64,000 bases of DNA from Echinostoma caproni (lineage: Eukaryota > Platyhelminthes > Trematoda > Plagiorchiida > Echinostomatidae). The stretch is taken from assembly GCA_900618425.1 (NCBI GenBank), contig UZAN01039583.1, positions 58,968 to 122,967 of the forward strand, given 5' to 3'. The translations under genes and the position numbers were made by a program. A model generated the notes under the pieces. It was given only the letters and a program-made list of their open reading frames with translations. It ran no database searches and was not told the origin of the DNA. Positions 1 through 12,500 of this stretch are shown one piece after another; the first letter of the stretch is position 1, and every line of letters begins with the position of its first letter.

Positions 1-560
1 TTATATCAAACTGTTTAGTAGGGGAAGATATCGTGACAAGTTGGAAAAGAAATCATCAACATTCCAGTTTCATGACAGGATGTTGCTCATACTTTGGTTC
101 TGACACATACGCATTGGTTTGGGTCATGAGAGGTGGGTGAAGGATGAATGTGTCGTGTACGGTGTTGTTCATGGAAGACCGAATATTTTTACGAGTGTTT
201 TTTGGGAGCATAGGGGGGGGGGTGTATGTAGGAGGATTCCGATCGCTTCCGCTGTGACTCCTAATACTCTTAGATCGACTACTGGAATTTAAGTACAGGG
301 GTCGAAGCGCCTTGGCCACATTAACTAACATTTTGTTTCCAATAGGTGTGAGACCATTGAGCTTTCGATAGTCTTTATACCTCACCTATTCAACCAGGCC
401 GGGCAATGCTCATCTACTTGTTCAAATAAACGTTTACTCATACGGCCATTACATCTTGTCCAACAGGAATAGGTAAATAAGTACACACAGTAAGCGACGG
501 CAGAAACAGGCAATTAATCTTTGAGTTGAGAGTATAATGGGGCCGTTTTCTAAATTATTG
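1..560 (-). mobile_element. Penelope-like element 3' end, decayed (copy 1)
   Basis: Read on the minus strand, bases about 470-390 encode a degraded GIY-YIG type endonuclease segment. Its order is a Cys-containing turn, then GRMSKRLFEQ, then DEHCPAWLN, which parallels the better-preserved copy at 57.6-58.2 kb (GRTVRRLSERIRDHHPAWLN). The two copies also align at the DNA level downstream, including a shared stretch around CGCTTCCGCTGTG. PLEs are retroelements whose single protein joins a reverse transcriptase to a GIY-YIG endonuclease; only the end of that protein is left here. The frame is broken by substitutions and stops. The element may continue left of base 1. The open frame at 56-385 is part of this remnant and not a host gene. 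Confidence 0.6.
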
Positions 561-1483
561 GTGACGGAGTAATAAATTGTTGTGCAGCTGGTACTTTAGG
601 GGACTATAATCCTATTGGATGCGTGAATCAAAAATAAAGTTTCACTGAGAAAACAAGAGAACTCTATCACAAAGGGTTTGTTGTCCACATAAATTTCTAT
701 CATGATCAACAAAAAGCACTGAACAGCAGTTTCACCTTCTTGTCAGGAGTGTTTACGTTTTGTATCTGTGGACGGATTCAAACAGCCAACATTGGTTTCA
801 AAACCATTTGACTCGAAATACACGCTCAGCGTTAGACACTCTAAGGCAATTACTCAATCAATTTTATATATAGTGATCGGTTTGGTCCATTCAATTATTA
901 ACACGAATTAGTGCCAGGGTGCACCGTTGTTGATTTGTTGATAATATTTTTTAATGAATAGATAAACCTCCTATGAGTGATCCGTTTCCTGATGAGCAAT
1001 TAGTAGCAGGATCCAAATCCACACATACCTAATTAAATAGGGTCAGAACATGTTAGCAACACTTGGACAACCACATCCGCTGTTCCGCATGACTCTGCAG
1101 CTCATTTCTCATTCGGATTTGGAGATTAAATACTGGTGATTGCAATTTCCAGGTAGTATCAGAACATACGAGTATGGCATTTGCCATTCGGAAACATCAT
1201 TATTGGAACCTCGGAAAATAACGTGAGAGAGTGTAGGGTTAAACTTCAAATGAATCGAGCCGAGCCTCTCAAAGTCGAACAACCCGCTTCTGGAGGTCGG
1301 AACATTGTCTCACCAGCTCTGATATCTTAATGGAGCTCAGAAGATCGGTGTGAATTACAGGCAGATGGTGTTTATAGAGTATAAACAAATCCTATTATAT
1401 CTGGTTACAACAAAACGGATTGGTGTCGGTTGTCCACAAACCAAAAAAATGAGCATAACAAACAACACGCCGTGTTTGCTTAC
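561..1483. other. Non-coding stretch, nothing recognised
   Basis: AT-rich sequence downstream of the PKG exon on the minus strand, so it should be intron of that gene. No exon-like frame with splice sites, no tRNA and no repeat was recognised. Confidence 0.5.
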
Positions 1484-1741
1484 CCTTTCAACGCTTTCTC
1501 CCCAAACCATTCACCTCGACCGAGGTTGCGCACAAACTTGGCCGGTTGCGAGAAATCCACTTCCCCTTGATCATCCAGTGGATGTATGGTTACTTTTACC
1601 TGACCACTGCAGACGATATAGAAATTGTCCCCTCGAGCACCTTGACGAATGACAAACTCATTCGGCTGGTATTTGATTTCGCTTAACTGATCCGCCAGTT
1701 GGGACAGCACGTTTTCCGGCAGTTTGGTGAACGTGGGGACA
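1484..1741 (-). CDS. cGMP-dependent protein kinase, exon with CNB domain B
   Basis: This internal exon encodes 85 complete codons starting VPTFTKLPEN and ending GEWFGEKALK. It covers the second cyclic-nucleotide-binding domain (CNB-B) of a PKG, the cytosolic Ser/Thr kinase that cGMP activates. Visible landmarks are the IRQGARGD beta-strand segment and FGEKAL, the start of the phosphate-binding cassette; the Arg-Thr-Ala part should lie in the next exon, beyond the window. A stretch of about eight residues (around EVDFSQPAK) seems longer than in vertebrate PKG. On the minus strand the acceptor is TTTATTAG before base 1741 and the donor is GTAAGC starting at 1483. The exon begins with the third base of a codon and ends two bases into one. 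The first base completes AG|T (Ser) from the exon at 4324-4429, giving FLKS-VPTF as expected for PKG. The family call is based on remembered similarity and not a search, but it is very specific. Confidence 0.95.
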
Positions 1742-4323
1742 CTAATAAACATCAATATGAATACTATCTATCACACTGAACGTGATTGGTGATGAATATA
1801 AAAGCAAAATAATGACAAATCTACTTATGTAACTAATGATGTTGCATTCAGGTTTAGTACTTATTGAAGCTCAAGTGAAAGCTATAACGACTTGGTTCAA
1901 ATGAATTCTAACACTTTCCTTAGTTGGAACTCCAATGGAAGAAAGGGTTTAATATCAGCAATTATAGTTTTTCTGTCTGGTAATCAGGAAAGGTGCTTTA
2001 TACAAGATGGAGAAGCTAAAACACCGGAGAAAGCGTAGAGTATTTCGAATCCCGATGATACCACATTTCGAAATCAACTTCATGAATACATAATCAATAA
2101 AAATGAAACAAAATATGTTTCCATTGACCGTCGGTGGTTCATAATTCTGTGTTATGGTATATGATGAACATTTGGTGGCTCGACTCCCATTATTACGAGG
2201 TCGTGAAAGGTTGAGAAAGAGAGCTGGCAAACTAAGTTAAATGACTGATCTAGTGGGAACAACAAGAATAACAACATGGCGATAACGAGGAATCAATGAC
2301 AAAGGGGATACTTTTTCACAGAATGAACGATGATAAACACGAATCACTGAAGAGTGAGTGCGATTGAATACAGATCGACTGGTTTCACACGTGAGTGAGG
2401 GATTGGTAGTTTGTAACACAGGACTACTGGTCGATAGCATCATTGTTCAGCGGAATACAATGAATCGAACTTCACCGAGTACTGCCAGACTCATAATGTA
2501 TATAAGGCAGGCCACATTTGGGGGAGGGGGCGATAAAAGGAAACGAACGTCGATGGTTAATACACAGAGTACATAGTCCAACTGTGCACGCATATCATGG
2601 CAAGCATTCTGGTCTGACAAAAGGTGAACACAAGCATGCCACTGCTGTCGGTTTGCTGCCATGGACCGTCAGCGTTTCCAGTTGCAGAGATTTTGGACCC
2701 CAACCTGGAAGACGGGAAACACCAAACTGAGGTTGATGTGATGGCAGATTAGAGCGCCTAATACACCCCACCCCTGCGGGTTAGACTCATTATCAAGTAA
2801 ATTACAAGAGAGTTTTCAACACCAATCGTGTGCAAATCTATCTGCAACATGTTTCTGAATCAACTTAACTTTGTGGGAAACGGTCCTGATAGTTTCGTAA
2901 TGTTCTCCTTTATTAGTTAATTTTTGTATTCAACCAGATAACTACAAGACATCTTTTCAGAAAAAGTATAAAGTGACCTTACGGGTTACATGGTATAAGT
3001 AAAGGTAGAAAACACTAGCCCATTTCCGTGACGTGTTTCGCATTTCGAGAGCCAATGTTGCGTAATACTTGCACTTCTTGAGCGTTAGGGGCGCAAAATA
3101 TGAAGTTTCTGTTTTTGGTCCGTGTTACTCCTTTCTTTGTAATTATTAGGTGCCCACCTGATTCATTCAAAGATACGTCTGCTATTACCCGTTTGGATTG
3201 TTTTATGTGTAGAACCACAACGTTAGGAGTTATATTCGTTGACAGGCGCTATGTGAATACTTTTTGCGGATGTCAAGAAGGCATTTCTCCGAAAGCAACC
3301 AATTAGTTCATTTAGTCAGTAAATAATGTGCCGGGAATCCTAAAGCTAGTGGGGGTGCAGCAATCTGACATCATTTGTCATCACTTCGACTGCTCATGGT
3401 CTGGAATTAGTTTTATCATTTACACGATAAAATAACCCTAATTGTGGTTTAACCAAGAAGTGTCAGGTGGTTAGACTCGTGAATCGCTAGCTTACTTTAA
3501 TCTCTGGTATTTCCGCTTTGACCGCATCAGTTTATTCATACCAGTGCCAAATGAAGGTTTCTAATCAAACTGGTTGAGATAAATTATATCTTTATCGTTG
3601 TGGACGAAGTCAATGATAAAATGTTCAAGAGGAAGCTCGACAGCGTCCTGCGAACAATGTGGTATGCAGATCTATCATGAATGAGATCTTCGAGTCTGTG
3701 GTGAGTGAGTTCATACGGGAAATTACCCTCTGCCTCTAATTGAAGAACATTGAACATTGAAAGACCATATATAGTCCAGGTTGGGTACAGCTCAAACAAA
3801 ACAGCCTTTCTATGAAAGGCGTCTGTGGTACAAACTTTGTAATTGATGGTTCATATGCAATGCTGATGAACTTCAACCACAACTCAAATCCAATGTTCTT
3901 GACTGTATTGTTGAGCAAATAAACTAAGGAATTTGCAACAAGTCTGAAGAAACATCATTCGGAATCGAGAACGCGCATGCTACAGCACTAATCACAATTG
4001 ATCAGGAGGGAAATGAAGCTATGAGCTTCACAGTTTGTTGGTAAATCACCAGCTACATATACCGTAGCATTGGATCTGAGGGCATTTGTACCGGAGTGTT
4101 ACCATTCATTCATTCATTCATTCATTCATTCATTCATTCATTCATTCATTCATTGAGTCAGTCAGTCAGCCAGTCAGTTAGTCAGTCTTACAGTCTGTCT
4201 TTCTGTCTGTCTGTGGATCGGTTATTGTTGGTGTTGTTGTTGTTGTTGTTCGTGAAGGTGGTGACATAGAAGCAAGCAGGCACTCGAAACAACAAAAAAA
4301 TACGACAAAAACAATGGGTATAC
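1742..4323 (-). other. PKG intron between the two CNB exons
   Basis: Intron of about 2.6 kb bounded by GTATAC (donor, ending at 4323) and ATTAG (acceptor, 1742-1743). No additional exon is needed here, because the flanking codon phases join directly. It holds the compound microsatellite at 4103-4250. The short open frames at 2.2-2.7 kb, 3.0-3.3 kb and 3.6-3.9 kb show no recognisable domain. Confidence 0.7.
4103..4250. repeat. Compound microsatellite (CATT)n-(GTCA)n-(CTGT)n-(GTT)n
   Basis: About 13 copies of CATT (4103-4154) are followed by imperfect GTCA repeats (4155-4187), CTGT repeats (4193-4214) and GTT repeats (4226-4250). The array lies within 75 bases of the donor of the PKG exon at 4324-4429, on its intronic side. 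Confidence 0.95.
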
Positions 4324-4429
4324 CTTTTCAAGAACGCTATACGGCTCTTGTGGCGTTGAATGTTTTTCTTGCGCAAGATAGTTTGAAATGATTTGCGGTC
4401 AATGGCCCACAACTGACATGCTGTGGTAG
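4324..4429 (-). CDS. cGMP-dependent protein kinase, exon ending CNB domain A
   Basis: A 106-base exon whose 34 complete codons include CQLWAIDRKSFQTIL and end in IAFLK. This is the C-terminal helix region of CNB-A and the linker into CNB-B; PKGs have a closely similar LWAI(D/E)R..FQTI segment here. The donor is AG|GTATAC (GT at 4323-4322) and the acceptor is GTACAG (AG at 4431-4430). The tract before the acceptor has few pyrimidines, so that boundary is less sure. An alternative would extend the exon upstream to include an accidental CIRTAT-like peptide, but the alignment of ATTACQLWAIDR with other PKGs supports the chosen site. It starts two bases into a codon pattern (CT) and ends with two bases (AG), which fits its neighbour at 1741 exactly. 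Confidence 0.87.
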
Positions 4430-5729
4430 CTGTACGGATACATTTGTTTAAGGTGGGCGAATAGTGGGCAATGGAGGAGGGTGGGGGCGAAGAAACGGAA
4501 CAAGGTGAAACGATTTCGGACAAGGGCAAGTTTACGCATACGTATTTTGCAATATTAAAAATTAAAAGAAGCAGGATTATGAACATAGCTAATTTGTTAG
4601 AACGATAAAATTAGTGACCAACTAAGCTGAAGTTTGATGTGACTACGAACGAAGTTAAGATGATTCCTTTAGTTCAAATAAGTGTTTCGTCACATTTCAG
4701 TTTATTTATATTGCATTTCGCTGTTCACTATAACCGACTTCATGAATAATGTTTTTGCATACATGGCTTAACCATCATAAAACAGGATGCCGCACACTAT
4801 AGAAAAACAGCTTTAATCTCGGTGGATACAATCAGGATAGAACCCATGACCACATCGGCAAAGCACAAATGTACAAACCGATTGACAACCAAGAAGATTA
4901 CCAGCTTCTGTTTCAATTGTTGTGTGTTATAATACATTACATAGTGTGACCCATAATTCGGGCATTAAAGTGACACCTGATTGAACACTTATGACTCGAT
5001 CCAGAACATTCTGAAATGAAATACCTGTTACAACAAGTTTGTTCACATTTATCGTGTCTGATCCTTTTTGCTTTCAATCGGTTTGCACGTTATCGCGCTC
5101 GCTAGTCTTTGTTACCTTCATACCTTTACGCAAATTTTGTTGGTGCGTACTGGAACATTTCCGATGACGCGGGAACCTAAATATAAACGTCTACCACAAC
5201 CATAAATCTTTTGATTTTACCAGTAAGTAGTAACTGGGTGGATGGTGAGTTAAGAAACTCGCCAGGACTGTCCGTAGTCGATGTAATTCACACCTGTTTC
5301 AAAACTAGTCAACCGAACCCACCACCACCTATCTTTCCCCGTTTTATATTACCACACACAGTCTTTGATTGTCTGCAGCATTCTTTCTGAAACTGGAATG
5401 TAAAAATGTGTGTTCAATAGATAAAGTTACTAACGATACTTTTATGTGATAAATTTTATTTCATGATGAATAAAAAATGGTAAACTACTTTCTAAGACAA
5501 ATTTTCATCTCGTTTTGAGAACTCGGCGATAAGTAAATTAGTTTGCCCCTGTCGAAAATGTTGATATCATTGCTTGAAATGTAACTACCTGCGATCTTTT
5601 CACTGTGCGATATTTTCAAGATTGTTTTGTCAACACCCTTTTAAGAGATCAAAAAAAGAAGCCGCCATTTGGAGTATTCAAATATAGATCGAGAAAAACG
5701 AGGTAAACCGTGATGTCAATAGAAGGCGT

Positions 5730-5773
5730 CACTCAGTCAGCCGGTCATTCATTCATTCATCCAGTCAGTCGGT
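5730..5773. repeat. Short compound CAGTC / CATT repeat
   Basis: CAGTCAGCCGGT, then CATT repeats, then CCAGTCAGTC. It uses the same two motifs as the longer array at 4103-4187. Confidence 0.8.
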
Positions 5774-7857
5774 CTCGGGAAATATACCAAGTTAGGTTCT
5801 GTTCCTTTGGGTAATCGAAGATAGTTTTGACAAATATCAATTTAAATAATTTCCAAATATTGTTGGTTTAATTTTCTTTGGAATGTCAAGCAGACGGATT
5901 CCAGCAAAAACGGATACTGCCATACAGGGAATGCATAGATGTTTCAAAGCAAACAAATCCAATTCAGCAAAAAAAATCAATACTATCGTGTGGCAGATGC
6001 CAGGTGTCGTGAACACATTAGGTTAAAGCTTTTTCCGATGAAATGAAGTTGCAATCTTAGACAGCATTTTTTTATTGATTATCCCACACCACTGCTCACA
6101 AGTAATTGTGAGTCAAATGTGACGTATTCTTTTCCAGCAACCAAAACAGAGAAAACTCTACGAGCCTGTTTGCTTCGGGTCATTTCCGTATATGGATTAG
6201 TTGTAGTCAACAGTCAGCATGTTGGAGTAGCGCAATACATAGATGGGGGTTTCCTCTGGTAAAGCTCGTTTGAAGATTGGTTCGACATCAAATCATCCAT
6301 CCGTTATTGACAACTTTCAGAGCACCTGCATTATGATCACTTATCTGCCGCGGCCATATTGCTCTGTCCTTATCGCTTGAGTCGTCAAAGCAGAAACGGA
6401 GTATGTTCTCTACTTTCTGGTCCGCGATCACGGATTTACGTGTTTTGCTTGGCCATAGCTAGCGGCTACCCTANGTTAAGTTTGATGCGTTGAATACATG
6501 TGAATGGCACATGTGAACTACTAGCCGGTTTCATTTTTCTTTTTTTTCTACTGTGTCGTCGCATACTCTCATACTCCGGCAGTTCGAACTCTGGAAACGT
6601 TAGTCTAACTTCTATTTCTGATCTTAGTATCCTCTATATTTCTTACATTTACCGTAGTGAGAGATTTATACATCCGTTCGACCTATGCGTCTGGAGCAAA
6701 ACTAAACAGCACTGACTGAAAAACAAATTACTCGTTCCATCAGAGCAACCACTAAATGGAGGATCGGAATATGTGATTTCGTATGTTCATAACTTATGTT
6801 AAACCACAATGAGAAGCTCGCAGTGTATTTGCAACTATTCAGTTTAGATGTGGCTCGTTTGGGAGCCGATCAGGACTGTCCGAAGTGGTTTACATCACTC
6901 ATTACCTTAATACAAAATCACGGGACAGCACCACGATGCCGTTTGCACCAGTTTGAACAAAATGGACGATGAGACTAGAGCATCACGTTGACATGAAACA
7001 ATCGAGATGACACGGACATATTGCACAAAAGCCAACTTGTTGAAACATGTTTGTTTTCAGGCACAATGCGACCTTACTGTGAACTTGTCTACATGGATGT
7101 ATAAAACTGCTTATCGCATTACGGGTCAGTCACCACCACCACCTCCACTACTTCGTCTTCATCCACATTTTAAGGTCACGCGGGTGGCATGAAACCAGTT
7201 GAACGAGGTAGATTGGTGAACGCTATTTCTGAATGCGACAGAGGTCACACAGAGCTGAAAAACAAAAGCAGCAGTCACTAGCCACACAAAGAAAGATGAA
7301 TTTCAACGATCCGACCGATCCATATATTATTAAATCCAGTTCATCAACTCTCCATTGTTATCGCTTATGAATATAAGCTTACAGTACAATCAAACGAATA
7401 TGCCTGGGCTACTTGTTTTGAGTCTTAAGAATCAGACGGTTATGCGATTGAATGTTCCAAATCATTTGAGAAATATTGTTGCCAATACAGGTCAGTCGAA
7501 CTGGTCAAACAACTCCCATTGTTTTTGGGGAGAAACATTACTCATTCCGGTCACACCGCTTTCCACTACAAGTCAGATATGTGGCGCAAGTAAATGTATA
7601 ATTCAGATATATGTGAAAAGCCGCATAATCGGCAAAAACTTTAACTACCCTTCTTTTATTGATTAATGTCATCGATAGAGCCGTTCAAAACATAGCCAAA
7701 AAGAACCTAGTACACTGTAAAACTGTATACATATCTGGCGAATAGAGAGAAATTTACAAGTTGCAAGTTGCAATCTTTCATCTTAAAGATGATTTTGCAA
7801 TGCCTATTAAGGTAGTAGTAGATAAATCGATATCAGTTTGTTTCAGATTAATTATTG

Positions 7858-7906
7858 GTTTTCTCTTTCTCCTTCTCTCTCTCTCTGTATATGTATATAT
7901 ATACAT
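7858..7906. repeat. Pyrimidine-rich run and (TA)n
   Basis: A run of TCTTTCTCC and TCTCTC units passes straight into TATATGTATATATATAC. Confidence 0.85.
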
Positions 7907-8212
7907 AACGGTGAGTCTAAAATTCCTGTTAAGGATTGACATTTTTTCAAGTAAGGACACCGTTTTCAGTAATAAAATTGCAGACCTAGCAACAGTCTAA
8001 GTTAAACCTTATTTGCAGCCAAGAGAAAGTTTATATTGAATAGTAAAAGGCACTGAAATGGAACCAGCGATTTCAGTCTGGCGACGATGAAATTATTCGA
8101 AGCCAACGGGCTTGAAGAGTACTATACCCGTCTCCGGATCCTATAAGTTGAATGCACTATTGTTGTGCTACCTGCAGCAGGATTTTAAAAGTTCCGTAGT
8201 GTTAAACGGACA

Positions 8213-8332
8213 GAGACTAATATTGAGTTGTACAAGTTGTCACACCCGGCATAGCGATGCAGGACATTGAGAACGGAGACCAGAACATCACCGACATGTA
8301 ACATTCTAATTTTGTATTGTGACCATAGCATA
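8213..8332 (+). repeat. Left arm of a long inverted repeat
   Basis: This 120-base arm matches the reverse complement of 8933-9052 along its whole length, with scattered mismatches and small indels. Shared blocks include TGCAGGACATTGAGAACG and GACCAGAACATCA. Read in one frame the two arms give a related peptide (ETN-ELYKL...), so they could derive from a coding repeat. See the right arm and the related finding. Confidence 0.85.
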
Positions 8333-8932
8333 TCCTTATAGTGTTGCTACGATTTACAGCAATATAATTTCGTTTAATCTCTTTGAGAAATCTCCCTGAC
8401 TGAAAGATGACACAAAGTGGAGACTCTGCCATACCGAAAACCCAGGTGGAATAATACGAAGATTTCGAACTACCAGCGAGGAGGGAATCCGGGATTCTCT
8501 CGGACGCAATGTCATTACTAATTCGCATTCTGAACCGCATATCCATAACATTCACTTTTCAAAACCTACCCCTCCCATCCCAATTAAGGACACGTTCATT
8601 ATCGGTAACAATCCTCTGCGAGGGAAGCAATATACCTACAAAAATTTACCGTCTAGAAACACGCCGAACTCGCCTAAAGGCTCTTCACAGGTGAGGCCTT
8701 CGTTGTGATTTTCGACTCGCGAATCCTGGGTGAAGACGTAACGGACGACATCTTCAAGAAACATCGACAGCTTTTGCATACTCCGAGACCAGCAGTTGAG
8801 TACCGTCCGGAATTCCACGCCCGATGAAAACTTATGTAAGTACCTTCGAGCACTGCGATATCTTGCGGAGCGAGCTTTTACGAACGCATCTATCAAAGAA
8901 CATGATCGCCGATTTTTTGGATAGCTTATTGT
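8333..8932. other. Spacer of the inverted repeat, with an unidentified open frame
   Basis: This 600-base spacer holds an open frame of 101 codons on the minus strand (8636-8941) that runs into the right arm. The peptide is basic (KARSARYRSARRYLHK) and I do not recognise a domain. It may be a fragment of a transposable-element protein. No splice sites were evident. Confidence 0.35.
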
Positions 8933-9052
8933 TTTTGCCACAATACAAATTGAGAATTTTACGTGTGGATGATGTTCTGGTCTTCGTTCTCAATGTCCTG
9001 CATTACTGTGCCAGGCGTCACACAACTTGTACAGCTCAGTATTAGTCTCTTT
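8933..9052 (-). repeat. Right arm of a long inverted repeat
   Basis: Inverted partner of 8213-8332. The two arms are separated by 600 bases, giving a foldback layout of about 840 bases in all. Confidence 0.85.
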
Positions 9053-9180
9053 TTGCTATGGTGGAATCGAACGAAATTCCGTCTTTTCAAGCTCTTTCTT
9101 ACTCACGAATACCGCAATGGCTTTAGTGAAACCATGCCTGAGGGGAATATATAAACAAATTTTAAAGTGAAGAAAAGTAA

Positions 9181-9399
9181 ACAGAACACCATGGACAAAC
9201 TTGGGACGTTAGGAACTGTCAATCGCACCCCGGCCCAATAGATATCACTAATGCCCATAAACCTAGAACAACAATACAGCCCAGTTGGTCCAGCGACAAA
9301 TGCCACATTTGCGCAAAGCCGGGCTCTTTTATGCTAAACTGTGACCAGCCTGACAAAAAAGAAAACCGGCAAGAAAAGTTGTACATGTTCAAGTTAGAT
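9181..9399 (+). pseudogene. Gag-like zinc-knuckle remnant, probably LTR retrotransposon
   Basis: A frame of 73 codons is open between stops and contains a CX2CX4(H)X4C-like knuckle from 9301 (CHICAKPGSFMLNC). The expected His is replaced by Ser, so zinc binding would be lost. Proline and charged residues before and after it are usual around retrotransposon nucleocapsids. There is no start codon, no protease or polymerase sequence nearby and no LTR that I could see. The alternative is chance. Confidence 0.35.
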
Positions 9400-9447
9400 T
9401 GAATGGCACACTGAGGTAGTATTTTCAAGTCGTGAAACAATTATTAA

Positions 9448-9545
9448 CCTGGGTTGAAGAGCTGGTGGATCATGCGCTTGACCAAAGGGTAGGCAGTGTT
9501 CATGTGCGGGTTCGAATTTCACCTAGGCTACTGAGTTTTTCACAA
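9448..9545 (+). mobile_element. tRNA-derived SINE head, copy of the 58.2 kb family
   Basis: It contains an RNA polymerase III B-box-like GGGTTCGAATTT (9508-9519) and an A-box-like GAGCTGGTGGATC. It ends with AGGCTACTGAGTTTTTCACAA, nearly the same as the tail of the 58230-58309 copy. The acceptor and anticodon stems are decayed. Confidence 0.6.
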
Positions 9546-12500
9546 TTTGATTAGGACTTTATGCTTACCTGAGGAAGCACACAATGACTGTAGGACGCGC
9601 TGATTGGAAGTCATATGCCCAACGTAAGAACAAACGGTCAATACAGCGACGTAAAATTAGTGACGAGAGCGAGGAAGAAGGAGCGTCTCATCCTTAAGGT
9701 ACTCCAGGGGAACAACTCATTCAGTCAACAGATCGAAATCAATAGATATAACACAAACAGATAAGGAATATTGAATTAATGGACCCACAGATGAACAAAA
9801 CACCACAGTGCGAGGCACATATAGTCCCGGTTCATTCACGTATGCTGTTGTTTGATAACGAGGCCCAGTTTGATTTGAAGAGCTAAACTAAACCTAATCA
9901 ATCATTCAGGGCTAATTTTCTCCTTTTCAAGCGTTAACCGAAGGCCGATTATGCTAACTGGAAGCATGGTAACGATGAACGGAATGATTTCAGGAGTAGC
10001 AAAAAACGAAGAATGTATGTACATCAAATTCGTGTGATTATGAAGATGATTCCTAACTTTGCATTAGCATAATACTCTTGTAAACAAACTTGAACCTGAA
10101 TCAAACCTATCAAGTGCAGAATTAATTCACCTGCGGTGATCAATACGGTTCGGCGACTCTCATCCAAAGGATTTTTGAAACCTATAGAATCCGCTTAAGG
10201 TACTACATGCTATTCGAACCCCTCGGTCCCCATTACCGCGGTCGAAAGTGCGATTAAAGATTTTAATCGAGCTGTTTATTTATTATAAACATCCATCTCA
10301 GCGAAGTATTAAACTGTTCAAATTGCAGACCACTTCATTTCCAGGAATTTTATCAATCACCGGTAAATTCCAAACCAAGTGCTGACTACAACAAACTTCC
10401 TTTTCATGTGTTCTGAGTCCCCTACACTAATGTACTTTTGAAAAAAGCGCCACTGAAAAATGCATACTTTTGTTCGCATTCTAAATGACCACCGAGCACA
10501 AAACATGAAATGGATTCAAATCACGACGAATAAGCTTTACATCACATGAGTTTGTTTGGAAGTGCGTATGGGTTATACGTATTAATCCCATCTTTCGGTG
10601 TAATTTCCCTTTAGTAAGAAAGACAACTAATGATTCATAGTCATATTTCATCAAGAAAACCATCAGTTTCCGTTTCGGTGATTTTGCCGCATTTATATTA
10701 TCTTGTTTCACTAGACTATGACAACAGATTAAGCTTTTCTGAATCTGGTGGGGCAGATCTACAAATCCACTGTTGAAAGAGTTTTCTCATTAGGTCGCAC
10801 AGGGCATGATTCATTTTTGCTGGGTCACGAGAGTCCAAAATTGTGTATCAACTAAAGATGCCCACAAAATCTGAAACACTATTGACAAAGATTTCAATTG
10901 AAGTCCATTTATTAACAATCTTGATATATGCTTGTATCTGCCGCGGATAACGATTTCGGTAAACTCTTTAGTGAATGACTTCGATGGCGACAGTTATGAT
11001 TGAAGCTAAGCTGGTGAAAGTTGTCTCTACAAAGTAAAGCTCAGCTTATCCAAATCGATATTTATTGAAGAAATCATATATGCGTTGGCTAATATTGTGG
11101 GCGGTCCCTTTCAAATAAAGGTTCGTTAAACATATTTATTTCACTTGATGATGATAATTGATTTATCAGTAAATCGAAAGTAACAACAATCTGTATCGTA
11201 AAATTTCAGTATTTGATTTTCAAGAGAAACCATCAAAGTTTTAAAGTTGGCGCACATCAGAATTCAAATTACGCAAAAAAACACCATGTTAGGTCGAATC
11301 AGAATTTGGCTTAAAATTAGACTTATATATCTGACTGTCCAGCTTCCTATAGTTAATATCATTCAACATAGCCTCCAGACACCAGATAGCACAAAAGCTG
11401 TTAAACAAGACAACTTTACTTGCTAATCTCCGACAAAGGTCACGGAGTTGTCGTTTCATATACGGACGGTGATGTACTACAAAAATGAATTATTAATCAT
11501 GGTTCATGCTCGTCCTGAATTAAAATACGAAGTAAATAACAAAACTTTAGTTTAAAAGAAAAGACTATCCGTGACATTTCGAAACAACTTCGGGTGAAAG
11601 GAGTAGTTAATAAAAGATTGATCTTCTTCGGAGCTCATATATCACGAGAGTGTACGTATTGTTGGAATGGCACAAAGCGGGAATACCGATTTCGATCAAT
11701 TAAATAGACGTTTAACTCTCCTTAGATAAAATTCGTATAATGTTTGACCAACCGCGGTAAAGTAATTAAAGCCAATTGAACTGAAAGACAGTTGGATTAG
11801 AACAGTTGATATACACACTGTATCCATAAGTTCTGTGATATTACCTAAATGTTCAGAAGTTCAGAGTTTTCCTGGGCATAAATCATGCAGAATTTCAATA
11901 TGGTCTTGTATTTTGTAATTGATCTCGAAGAACGTTTAATTCAGTTGATTTCATTTACTTGTGTTTACAGACAACATGAAGATTAATATCTACCTGCTTA
12001 TCAAAAATGGAAAATGTTAGACCTTTTGTTTTCTACATGTTGATGTTGATAGAATGTAATTAGTGCCGTTTTCTGGGAGATCTGCAAAAGAACAATTTAC
12101 CGACAGAAACCTGGCTCAAGATCCTGTGTTTTGCTTCCAATTGTCTCCACTCGCTTCATCGCCCTTTCATTTACACGCGAATCTAAAGAAAGTATCATCG
12201 TCTATTAACCTTATTTACGAAGTTTTCTAGAAATACGTTGAATTTTGCTTGGGCAAATTACCATCACATGCATTTGCACAACGTTTGATGAAGATCGCGG
12301 TCACCAGGTTGATGCACCAAAAACACTTCGGCTCATTGTAAAAAGGCAAAGTTAATAGACTATACCAATTCTAGAATGAGTAATGTGCGTGCATATCTTT
12401 GTGAGGTCAAGCGCAAGTTATGTCAAATATTGATACACCCTCGTATTTTCTCCAATGAAACCCGCAAAGGGAGTGTGATTCATCATCAACAATAATCACA

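Larger units (their letters stand above)
4430..8212. other. PKG intron, first part: no coding signal
   Basis: Start of the 19.4 kb intron. It holds a small CATT/CAGTC repeat (5730-5773), an ambiguous base at 6474 and a pyrimidine-rich run with TA repeats at 7860-7905. The open frames at 6500-6715, 7007-7192 and 7355-7666 show no domain or convincing splice context. Confidence 0.5.

Noticed and set aside
992..999. CTGATGAG as a hammerhead core
   Set aside because: No GAAA box or helix II follows at the right distance.
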